Positions 1-5,319 of a stretch of DNA of 5,319 bases are shown here, piece after piece. The stretch's first letter is position 1. The number at the start of each line of letters is the position of its first letter. A program made the position numbers and the translations under genes. The notes below the pieces were generated by a model. The model had not been told where the DNA came from and did not search any database. It saw only the letters and a program-made list of their open reading frames with translations. The stretch comes from an uncultured Desulfobacterales bacterium (GTDB lineage: Bacteria > Desulfobacterota > Desulfobacteria > Desulfobacterales > G020354645). Location of the stretch: positions 1 to 5,319 of the forward strand of contig CAMYNZ010000271.1 of assembly GCA_947259865.1 (NCBI GenBank), in the 5' to 3' direction.

Positions 1-111
1 TACACTGTCTCATCTTTTTAAATGCTATTTTGTAAAACCACCTTTCCTTTCGAAACATATTTATCACTATTTTCAAGCGCTTACATCTCAACATTCTCTT
101 AAATCTCGTTT

Positions 112-127
112 TGGCACATGGATTGCT
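112..127 (+). promoter_or_regulatory. Sigma-54 (RpoN) -24/-12 promoter for the zraP-like operon
   Basis: The sequence TGGCAC-N5-TTGCT matches the sigma-54 consensus (TGGCAC-N5-TTGCW). The GG at 113-114 and the GC at 125-126 are 12 bp apart, as required, and the T at 111 also fits the preferred base before TGGCAC. Transcription would start near position 138, giving a leader of about 60 nt. No convincing sigma-70 promoter was seen in the same leader. Sigma-54 promoters need an enhancer-binding activator, and the metal-responsive ZraSR pair does this for zraP in E. coli. No such regulator gene lies in this window, so the activator here is unknown. Confidence 0.75.
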
Positions 128-197
128 TTAATATGCTTAAACAGTGCTTAAAATAGCTTGACGAGCAATTACCAAAAAATCCAAAGGAGAAATAAAA

Positions 198-1082
198 ATG
201 AAAAACAAAATTATAACAAGGACTATTTTGATACTAACGGTCTTGGCCTTGACCGGAATGGGACCAGGTGCCCTGGCCGGCTCGGGAGGAATGGGATACG
301 GCCATCATGGGCCGATGCATCATGGATGGGGACATCACGGGCCCGGTTGGCAACGCGGGGGAGACTGGGGCCCCGACTCAATGGGAAACTTGAGCGATGA
401 CGAAATCACAGCCCTGCAAAAAGAGCGCAATGCCTTTTTAGAAGCCACCCAGGATTTAAGACAGGGGATATATCAAAAAAACCTCGAGCTGAGAAGTGAG
501 CTTGCTAAAAAGGATCCGGATGCTAAAAAAGCAGCCAAGCTGCAAAAAGAAATATCCAAACGTGAAGCCGATTTCGACCAAAAGCGTCTAACCCATCAGA
601 TGAAGATGCGGAAAATCAATCCCAAAGCCGGCAGAGGATACATGAGCGGCAGACCGATGGGGCCGGGTATGATGGGCTATAGGGGGGGCGACGAATGTCC
701 GAATTATCCATCTTCCGGCCAAACCATGGGCCCCGGCAGGGGCTATGGCATGGGACACGGCATGATGGGCCGTGGCATGGACCCGGAGAGTACCTATGAA
801 CGGGGACCCGGTATGATGGGGCGCGGTCGTGGTCAAATGCAAGGATCACAACAAATGGGCTCCGACTCGCAATACTCTCAGGGCGCAGGCGCTTTATCAA
901 AAGATGATGCTGGTTCGATCGTTAAAGATTATCTGGCATCAACCCGAAATCCCAACCTGAAACTCGGAAAAATTAAAGATACCGGAAATGCTTTTGAAGC
1001 TGAGATCGTGACCCAGGACAATTCCCTGGTAGACAAGGTCCTCATTGATAAATCCAGTGGCTGGATGCGTCCGGCATATTAA
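198..1082 (+). CDS. ZraP-like periplasmic metal-binding protein with Met/Gly-rich extension and C-terminal PepSY-like domain
   Basis: Exported 294-residue protein of the ZraP/Spy/CpxP group, periplasmic metal-binding proteins with chaperone activity. A signal peptide covers residues 1-27 (basic start, hydrophobic core, ALA before the likely cut). A His-rich stretch with three HH pairs follows at 36-47. Residues 65-145 form a charged helical region starting LSDDE, like the ZraP core, which also begins with an LT/S-x-E/D helix after a His-rich N-terminus and ends in a Gly/Met-rich tail. Here that tail is greatly enlarged (about 150-228), with GPGMMG-type repeats. A separate domain at 233-294 (LSKDDAG to the GWMRPAY end) resembles a small PepSY-like fold. 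E. coli ZraP is about 140 residues, so this version is twice as long. AAGGAGA at 184-190 sits 7 nt before the ATG. It is the first gene after the sigma-54 promoter. The ZraP-type assignment is fairly secure; the bound metal (copper likely from context) is inferred. Confidence 0.8.
   Translation: MKNKIITRTILILTVLALTGMGPGALAGSGGMGYGHHGPMHHGWGHHGPGWQRGGDWGPDSMGNLSDDEITALQKERNAFLEATQDLRQGIYQKNLELRSELAKKDPDAKKAAKLQKEISKREADFDQKRLTHQMKMRKINPKAGRGYMSGRPMGPGMMGYRGGDECPNYPSSGQTMGPGRGYGMGHGMMGRGMDPESTYERGPGMMGRGRGQMQGSQQMGSDSQYSQGAGALSKDDAGSIVKDYLASTRNPNLKLGKIKDTGNAFEAEIVTQDNSLVDKVLIDKSSGWMRPAY
657..854 (+). repeat. Imperfect Met/Gly repeats (GPGMMG type) within the zraP-like gene
   Basis: Low-complexity coding repeat over residues 154-219. 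Copies include MGPGMMG at 154-160, GHGMMGRGM at 186-194 and RGPGMMGRG at 202-210, with the variant MGPGRG at 177-182. At the DNA level the core is CCCGGTATGATGGG (807-820) with a one-mismatch copy at 663-676. Met-rich sequences of this kind commonly bind Cu(I) or Ag(I) through thioether sulphur in periplasmic copper proteins; binding here is inferred. Confidence 0.7.
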
Positions 1083-1123
1083 TGACAGAATTGGGTATCC
1101 CCTAACATTAGAAAAGATAAAAT

Positions 1124-2551
1124 ATGGACATTAATAGAAGAACATTTCTCAAAGCCGCAGCAGGTACGGCACTGGGAGCTGTTTTGCCACCGGTCTTATC
1201 TTCCGGGGCATTTGCCGGGACGTCCAAAACGGTGAGAGAATTTCACTTCTCCGCCTCCAAGGCCAGGGTTAACCTGGGTGCGGGTGAAGAATTTGTGGCC
1301 TGGACCTATAACGGTCAGGTCCCCGGCCCCGAGATCCGGGTCAAAGAAGGTGAAATTATACGGGTGGTATTGCGGAATTATCTTCCTGAAGAGACTACGA
1401 TCCACTGGCATGGGATACCGCTGCCAAACGCCATGGACGGCGTGCCGCAAATCACACAACCGGCCGTTAAGCCCGGAGAAAGTTTCGTTTACGAATTTGA
1501 AGCCAAACCGGCCGGGAGTTTTTATTACCATTCCCATGTCAGATACCAGCTCGATCAGGGACTCTATGGCCCGCTGATCATCGAGCCTTCTCGTTCGATT
1601 GAAACATATGATCGTGAATACACGTTGATGCTGGAAGATTGGGTGATGCGGGACGGTGGTGGTGTGGCTCCCACGCAGCGACGACCGGCGATGGGCGGCA
1701 TGCACGGCATGATGCACCGACGCCGAAATCCCAGATCAGCTGAGTCGCCATTGCTGGAGCCGATGTATGACGGGTATGCCGTAAACGGCAAGATCTATCC
1801 GGCTGTAGATCCTATCCGGGTAAGAAAAGGAGACAGAGTAAAATTAAGACTGGTAAATGCTTCGTCTACAACAGTTTATTATCTGCGCCTGGCAGGTCAT
1901 ACCTTGACGATCACCCACACGGATAGCCATCCCATTAAACCGATAGAAACCGATGTACTGCGGATCGGCATGGGCGAACGGTATGACGTCATGTTCGTTG
2001 CCGACCATCCGGGACACTGGCTGTTGGCAGCCGCCGAACAGGGATTCGGCGAAGGACAGCTTCGGGTGCCCGTGATATACAAAGGTATTCAGCAGCAAAA
2101 AGCACTTGGATCCGATTTCCACAGAGGATTGCGCATGGCTACATACAGGGATTTTGAAGCGGCCAACCCTAGCGGTAATATAACAAACAGGGACATCCGG
2201 TTTTACGAACAAATTCTTAGCGGCGGGATGCATTCTCCCTATTGGACCATTAACGGCCGGGTCTATCCCGACGCAGAAGATTTGTGGGTCAGGGAGGGGG
2301 AACGGGTTCGACTACGCTATGGCAATCATAGCATGATGCCCCATCCCATGCATTTGCACGGTCATTTCTTTAAAATAGTAAATCCGGCGCTGCCCAAGGA
2401 ACAATGGATTTTAAAAGATACCCTGATGGTAGGCCATATGGAAAGGATTACGGTTGAATTCGAGGCCGATAACCGCGGAAACTGGTTTCACCATTGTCAT
2501 AACCTCTACCACATGGAAGCCGGGATGGCCAACGTTTTAAAGTATTCATAA
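1124..2551 (+). CDS. Tat-exported multicopper oxidase (CopA/CueO-type, copper tolerance)
   Basis: Periplasmic multicopper oxidase of 475 residues, expected to oxidise Cu(I) to Cu(II) using oxygen. The N-terminus carries a twin-arginine signal (NRRTFLK, arginines 5-6) followed by an Ala-rich hydrophobic stretch, which supports this start and export in folded form. All four copper motifs are present: HWHG at 94-97, HSH at 136-138, HPMHLHGH at 407-414 and HCH at 457-459. C458, H407, H463 and M468 are the expected type 1 ligands, with Met as the axial ligand. Cupredoxin domains lie roughly at 35-155, 160-320 and 355-475. A Met/His patch (MGGMHGMMH, 190-198) may be an extra Cu(I) site. It is shorter than Pseudomonas CopA (about 600 residues) because long Met-rich repeats are lacking. 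The upstream purine stretch (1111-1117) is a weak ribosome site. The gene lies 41 bp after the zraP-like gene. Laccase activity on organic substrates is an alternative or additional role. Confidence 0.93.
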   Translation: MDINRRTFLKAAAGTALGAVLPPVLSSGAFAGTSKTVREFHFSASKARVNLGAGEEFVAWTYNGQVPGPEIRVKEGEIIRVVLRNYLPEETTIHWHGIPLPNAMDGVPQITQPAVKPGESFVYEFEAKPAGSFYYHSHVRYQLDQGLYGPLIIEPSRSIETYDREYTLMLEDWVMRDGGGVAPTQRRPAMGGMHGMMHRRRNPRSAESPLLEPMYDGYAVNGKIYPAVDPIRVRKGDRVKLRLVNASSTTVYYLRLAGHTLTITHTDSHPIKPIETDVLRIGMGERYDVMFVADHPGHWLLAAAEQGFGEGQLRVPVIYKGIQQQKALGSDFHRGLRMATYRDFEAANPSGNITNRDIRFYEQILSGGMHSPYWTINGRVYPDAEDLWVREGERVRLRYGNHSMMPHPMHLHGHFFKIVNPALPKEQWILKDTLMVGHMERITVEFEADNRGNWFHHCHNLYHMEAGMANVLKYS

Positions 2552-2584
2552 AATGCAATACGGATAAGGAGATAGTTTAGAGAT

Positions 2585-2929
2585 ATGTCGTCAAAAAAAA
2601 TAGCTTATACAGGTTTCATAACTTTTCTGCTTTTACTGGGGCTGATGTCCTTTTTCAACTATGCACTTGCAGGATGGGGAGATTACAATAATTGGCACAT
2701 GGGTCCCGGTATGATGGGAGGATGGGGCATGGGATGGATAATGTTATTATTTTGGATCCTGGTACTGGTGGGTCTGATATTGATCATCAAATGGCTGTTA
2801 CAAATGACAAGTGGGGATAAAAAACTGACCGGTGGTGGGAGCGCCATCGATATTTTAAAAGAACGCTATGCCCGCGGAGAAATTGACAAAACAGAGTTCC
2901 AGGCCATAAAGAAAGATCTGGCAAATTAG
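2585..2929 (+). CDS. Small membrane protein with Met/Gly/Trp-rich loop and C-terminal SHOCT domain
   Basis: A 114-residue protein. Residues 10-29 form a hydrophobic segment that could be a membrane anchor or a signal peptide cut after ALA at 27-29. A loop at 36-50 (HMGPGMMGGWGMG core) is rich in Met, Gly and Trp. A second strong membrane helix spans 50-72. A SHOCT-type motif at about 86-113 (AIDILKERYARGEIDKTEF) ends the protein. SHOCT is a short helical motif found at the ends of many membrane proteins, thought to mediate oligomerisation or contacts; no enzymatic role is known. By topology the Met-rich loop should face the periplasm and the SHOCT tail the cytoplasm. AAGGAG at 2566-2571 is 13 nt from the ATG, longer than usual, but no better start exists. 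It probably belongs to the same transcript as the oxidase. The SHOCT call is confident; a role in copper handling is inferred. Confidence 0.8.
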   Translation: MSSKKIAYTGFITFLLLLGLMSFFNYALAGWGDYNNWHMGPGMMGGWGMGWIMLLFWILVLVGLILIIKWLLQMTSGDKKLTGGGSAIDILKERYARGEIDKTEFQAIKKDLAN

Positions 2930-2997
2930 TTTGGTTTGAAAGATGAATGAACAATGCCTATATTTGAATAAAACCAAGTCCATCAGAGAGGTTTGAG

Positions 2998-3249
2998 ATG
3001 AAGGTATTCGGAAAAACTTCAAAAACAGCATTAGATCCGGTATGCAAAATGTCCGTTGATACCGCCAAGACAGATCTGGTGTTTGAATGGAATGGCACTA
3101 ATTATTATTTTTGTGCAGATGCCTGCCGCAAAACTTTCCAAACGGATCCCGACAAGTACGCAGCCAAAACAAGCAAAGGCATCTGGGGCCGTTACATGGA
3201 TCGCCTAAACAAAGCAACCGGTGGTAACCCACCGAAGTGTTGTGGTTAA
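2998..3249 (+). CDS. YHS-domain protein with C-terminal Cys-Cys
   Basis: An 83-residue protein without a signal peptide, so predicted cytosolic. A YHS domain spans about residues 12-55: DPVCKM at 13-18, then a Tyr-Tyr-Phe-Cys core with C39 and C43 (FCADACRKTF) and the closing DPDKY at 50-54. YHS domains bind metals through such cysteines and often occur fused to or beside copper- and zinc-transporting P-type ATPases. A basic linker follows, and the protein ends PPKCCG with C81 and C82, adding two possible ligands. AGAGAGG at 2985-2991 lies 6 nt before the ATG. It is 68 bp downstream of the SHOCT gene and is the only clearly cytosolic product in the cluster. It may deliver or buffer metal inside the cell. 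The domain call is secure; the job is inferred. Confidence 0.88.
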   Translation: MKVFGKTSKTALDPVCKMSVDTAKTDLVFEWNGTNYYFCADACRKTFQTDPDKYAAKTSKGIWGRYMDRLNKATGGNPPKCCG

Positions 3250-3303
3250 TTACGTTTATGATTTATCGACTGTCGGTTGTGAGTTGACGTTAATAATAAG
3301 GCT

Positions 3304-3768
3304 ATGTCCAGAGAAGGTATCATCGAAGATCCACGAAAAATATACACTCGACCGATTGTTGTTAGTTTGGGTGTGTGTATTTTCGGTGAACTTCTTTTGT
3401 TTATACTCTATGGAATTGTGTTATTTCCGCAAGGAAATCTTTTATACAAATTTCTTTGGACTGTTGTATTTTGCGGTATCGGAATGGGGGCAACGGTCGG
3501 TGCTTTTGTGAATTTATTCATAATTGACAAATATATTGGAATCAAGGCCATAACTCTCACAATACTTTTAACTTTAACAACATTAGGAATTATATGTAAT
3601 CGATTGTGTTTTCAACTGGATCTCCACTTTCACTATTTTGGAGCTGAAACGAATCCCATGCTTTTTGCCATAGGTAGTATTGCAGGGTCGATTGTTGCCG
3701 GACTCGTCATTTCTTTATTACTTTTCAGTGAAAAGGGAGATATGGTGTTACACAAAATAGGATTTTGA
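3304..3768 (+). CDS. Unrecognised integral membrane protein, four predicted helices
   Basis: I do not recognise a family for this 154-residue protein. Hydrophobic segments lie at about 17-41, 47-74, 79-98 and 119-141. Basic residues near the N-terminus, in the loop between helices 2 and 3 and at the C-terminus suggest both ends are cytoplasmic. The loop between helices 3 and 4 would then be periplasmic. It contains C98, C102, H108 and H110, which could bind metal, and an ETNPM segment before helix 4. The DNA is visibly richer in A and T than the neighbouring genes, partly because of codons for hydrophobic residues. The AAGG before the start is too close to be a good ribosome site, and an in-frame stop at 3280-3282 rules out an earlier start. 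An overlapping reading frame from 3221 is less plausible. It could be a late insertion between two metal modules or an accessory membrane factor. Confidence 0.65.
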   Translation: MSREGIIEDPRKIYTRPIVVSLGVCIFGELLLFILYGIVLFPQGNLLYKFLWTVVFCGIGMGATVGAFVNLFIIDKYIGIKAITLTILLTLTTLGIICNRLCFQLDLHFHYFGAETNPMLFAIGSIAGSIVAGLVISLLLFSEKGDMVLHKIGF

Positions 3769-3794
3769 TTTGTTATCGAAATATTCGCCAAATC
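3767..3794 (+). terminator. Possible weak transcription terminator hairpin after the membrane protein gene
   Basis: GATTTG at 3767-3772 pairs with CAAATC at 3789-3794. Inside the loop, CGAA (3777-3780) pairs with TTCG (3784-3787) around an ATA loop. A T-rich stretch follows (ATTTATTTTG, 3799-3808). The hairpin begins within the stop codon. The stems are short and AT-rich and the T run is interrupted, so termination would be weak at best. Confidence 0.3.
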
Positions 3795-3903
3795 ACTCAT
3801 TTATTTTGTTAATCTCAGCTATTTAACCATGGCCGCATAATATGCACGATTCTAATACCATCCTTTTCACCATACCAACAGCCGAAATATCAATAATCAC
3901 GGT

Positions 3904-3909
3904 TATAAT
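3904..3909 (+). promoter_or_regulatory. Possible sigma-70 -10 element for the lipoprotein/efflux unit
   Basis: The 223-bp gap 3769-3991 separates the first gene group from the second and holds no credible gene. TATAAT at 3904-3909 is a perfect -10 hexamer, with a predicted start near 3916, about 76 nt before the next ATG. The expected -35 position, around 3881-3886, has no good match. In an AT-rich spacer a chance match is plausible, so this is only a candidate. Confidence 0.2.
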
Positions 3910-3991
3910 TTGCCGGTAATTGAATTAAGGAATCGGGGTGTTTTTTCAGAATCCCTGAGCTTGATTAAAAACCTAAGAAAAGGAGATCGAA

Positions 3992-4303
3992 ATGATAGGC
4001 CGCATGATTCTTATTTTCATCTCAGCGATGATTTCCCTTGGATGTGCAGTAAAACCGGTAAAAGTTGAATTCTCTGCCGCGCATCCGGCCAATCCATTAG
4101 CACAGGAAGCCAGTACTCTTCCGTTACCTAATCCGTTTATGGATCAAGAGGAATCCGCTGTAATTCATCAACAATCAGAAGATGCGATGGGTCACGGAAA
4201 TATGCAGATGGAGCAGCATACAGGGCATGACATGACCAAAGAACCTCACCAAAAACCCATGAAGCACTCAACCGATAAACCGGGACACCAGGGGCACAAG
4301 TGA
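3992..4303 (+). CDS. Small lipoprotein with His/Met-rich C-terminus, putative periplasmic metal-binding protein
   Basis: A 103-residue lipoprotein. A short hydrophobic signal ends in the lipobox SLGC, making C18 the lipidated residue. The next residues (AVKP) contain no Asp at +2, which fits outer-membrane sorting. A short segment around HPANP (31-35) recalls small metal-resistance lipoproteins found near efflux operons. The last 40 residues (64-103) are hydrophilic, probably unstructured, and hold 7 His and 5 Met (for example MGHGNMQM and HTGHDM), a typical soft-metal chelating tail. AAGGAG (3980-3985) precedes the ATG by 6 nt. Its TGA shares one base with the ATG of the efflux gene (TGATG), so the two are probably translated together. 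A role in collecting copper or silver for the exporter, similar to CusF but without its fold, is inferred. I do not know a named family with certainty. Confidence 0.8.
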   Translation: MIGRMILIFISAMISLGCAVKPVKVEFSAAHPANPLAQEASTLPLPNPFMDQEESAVIHQQSEDAMGHGNMQMEQHTGHDMTKEPHQKPMKHSTDKPGHQGHK

Positions 4304-5319
4304 TGAAAATTCAAAAACACATAAAATGGTTACCCATTTTGTTAACGGTTCTAATGGCAGGCTGCGCCGGGATGCCAAAAGAAACCGGATTTAAAGATGT
4401 ACAGCAGTTGGTCAACGACCGGACAGATTATCGGTTGCAATGGATGCGCAACTCAGATGAAGACCGGCAGGTGCAGGAGGCAATAGCAAAATTGCTCACC
4501 GATGAATTGACAGTCGAGGAGGCCGTTCAGATTGCATTGCTTAACAACCGATCTCTGCAGGCCACATACGAGGAGCTTGGCGTCAGTCAGGCCGACCTGG
4601 TTAAGGCCGGTCTGCTGAAAAACCCGACGTTTTTCGGTCTGGTTCGCTTTCCCGAAGACTCATCTGAGGATACCAATCTTGAATTCGAGGTGTCTCTGGA
4701 TTTTCTGAACATACTCATGCTGCCGGCAAGAAAGAGGCTGGCGGCCACCCAGTTTGAACAGACAAAATTACGGGTGTCGAATGAGGTTCTCAATTTGGCC
4801 ACCACGGTTAAGCAGGCCTATTTCGAAGTAGTGGGCGCCGTACAAATAAAAAACATGCGAGAGCAAATCACCCGGGCGTCTAAAAACGCATACGAATTTG
4901 CTCAGCGACTTTATAAAGCCGGAAATATAAGCGAACTGGAGTTAAAGCTCCAGCACGTCCAGTTTGAACAGTCCAAACTTGATCTGGCAGCAAGTCAGAA
5001 GAATATGTTTACCACTCGTGAGCAATTAACGCGTTTGATGGGTGTATGGGGAAGACAGACAACCTGGCAGGCCGCCAACCAGCTTTCAGATATACCCCCT
5101 GAAGAAATTTCCTTTGACCGACTGGAATCCTTGGCAATCGCCAATCGGCTTGATCTCATGGTCGAACGTCGCAAAACTGAAATTTTAGCCCAGGCGCTCG
5201 GTATCACTATCGACTGGAGATGGCTGGGATCGGCCGAAATCGGTATCAGTGCGGAACGCGAAACGGATGGCAATTGGCTGGCAGGTCCCTCTTTATCCTT
5301 AGAACTGCCGATATTTGAC
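4303..5319 (+). CDS. TolC/CusC-family outer-membrane efflux lipoprotein, 3' end cut by window
   Basis: Reading frame open from the ATG at 4303 to the window edge, 339 codons; members of this family are usually 400-480 residues, so about three quarters or more is present. The signal ends in the lipobox MAGC with C21 lipidated, as in CusC/OprM-type channels. After a polar linker, the first OEP (outer-membrane efflux) repeat begins near residue 69 (LTVEEAVQIAL) with NNRSLQ and the conserved Leu-Lys-Asn-Pro at 105-108. Long helices follow, including a Leu-Lys-Leu stretch near 210-216 and REQLTRLMG near 239-247, typical of the periplasmic helical barrel. The second repeat begins near 265-290 (LAIANRLDLM), and the visible end GPSLSLELPIFD is the usual strand signature. 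The protein would form the trimeric exit duct of a tripartite pump. AGGGG at 4290-4294 within the preceding gene is its ribosome site. Copper/silver as substrate is inferred from the neighbours. Confidence 0.9.
   Translation, partial: MKIQKHIKWLPILLTVLMAGCAGMPKETGFKDVQQLVNDRTDYRLQWMRNSDEDRQVQEAIAKLLTDELTVEEAVQIALLNNRSLQATYEELGVSQADLVKAGLLKNPTFFGLVRFPEDSSEDTNLEFEVSLDFLNILMLPARKRLAATQFEQTKLRVSNEVLNLATTVKQAYFEVVGAVQIKNMREQITRASKNAYEFAQRLYKAGNISELELKLQHVQFEQSKLDLAASQKNMFTTREQLTRLMGVWGRQTTWQAANQLSDIPPEEISFDRLESLAIANRLDLMVERRKTEILAQALGITIDWRWLGSAEIGISAERETDGNWLAGPSLSLELPIFD

Noticed and set aside
158..400. Open frame starting at a TTG and overlapping the start of the zraP-like gene
   Set aside because: It has no ribosome site, overlaps a gene with a clear signal peptide in another frame, and its product is a frame-shifted copy of Gly/His-rich coding DNA.
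588..900. Two His/Pro-rich open frames on the minus strand
   Set aside because: They are antisense shadows of the Met/Gly-rich repeat region (the complement of ATG is CAT, giving His), without ribosome sites or sensible protein features.
1196..2233. Several long minus-strand frames opposite the multicopper oxidase
   Set aside because: The plus-strand frame carries every copper motif of the family; the antisense frames show no domain signs and result from codon bias.
2931..2977. Inverted repeat TTGGTTT/AAACCAA between the SHOCT and YHS genes as a terminator
   Set aside because: The 7-bp stem is AT-rich, the loop is 33 nt and no T run follows; the four genes are more likely one transcript.
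3284..3289. TTGACG as a -35 box for the unknown membrane protein gene
   Set aside because: No -10 match at the right spacing, and the start point would fall inside the gene.
3221..3511. Alternative plus-strand frame starting inside the YHS gene
   Set aside because: It overlaps both the YHS gene and the membrane protein gene. The frame at 3304 is longer and gives four well-spaced membrane helices with positive-inside charge.
3935..3955. GGGGT/ATCCC hairpin before the lipoprotein gene
   Set aside because: The stem is only 5 bp including a G-T pair, and the T run is in the loop rather than after it.
1..5319. CRISPR arrays, tRNA or rRNA genes, insertion sequences
   Set aside because: No regularly spaced direct repeats, no tRNA-like or rRNA-like sequence and no transposase or terminal inverted repeats were seen.

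Overview
The window is a copper/heavy-metal resistance locus from a Gram-negative bacterium. Every recognisable gene lies on the + strand. Two genes encode outer-membrane or periplasmic lipoproteins, one encodes a TolC-family efflux protein and one an exported ZraP-like protein, so the cell has an outer membrane. The mix of a ZraP-like protein, a compact multicopper oxidase, a SHOCT protein and a YHS protein, with moderate GC content, resembles metal-resistance islands of Deltaproteobacteria (Desulfobacterota). That placement is inference only, because no marker gene is present.

Layout. Positions 1-197 are a non-coding leader with a near-perfect sigma-54 (-24/-12) promoter at 112-127. Next come four co-directional genes with short gaps (41, 33 and 68 bp): a ZraP-like periplasmic protein with a Met/Gly-rich extension (198-1082), a Tat-exported multicopper oxidase (1124-2551), a small membrane protein with a SHOCT tail (2585-2929) and a small YHS-domain protein (2998-3249). 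An AT-rich gene for an unrecognised four-helix membrane protein follows (3304-3768), with a possible weak terminator hairpin at its stop codon. After a 223-bp gap a second unit starts: a His/Met-rich lipoprotein (3992-4303), whose stop codon overlaps the start of a TolC/CusC-type outer-membrane efflux lipoprotein (4303-5319). The latter runs off the window edge.

How the genes may work together. The first unit looks like periplasmic metal buffering and detoxification. The ZraP-like protein would bind metal and act as a chaperone, the oxidase would convert Cu(I) to the less toxic Cu(II), and the SHOCT and YHS proteins would be accessory membrane and cytosolic factors. The second unit looks like the start of a Cus-type RND export system: the lipoprotein could be the periplasmic metal carrier (the role CusF plays elsewhere) and the TolC-like protein the outer-membrane channel. 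The membrane-fusion protein and RND pump would be expected just beyond position 5319.

The most noteworthy points are the sigma-54 promoter in front of a zraP-like gene (the same regulatory logic as E. coli zraP), the recurrence of one GPGMMG-type motif in separate proteins of the cluster, the unknown membrane protein with a predicted periplasmic CxxxC/HxH loop, and the translationally coupled His/Met-rich lipoprotein.
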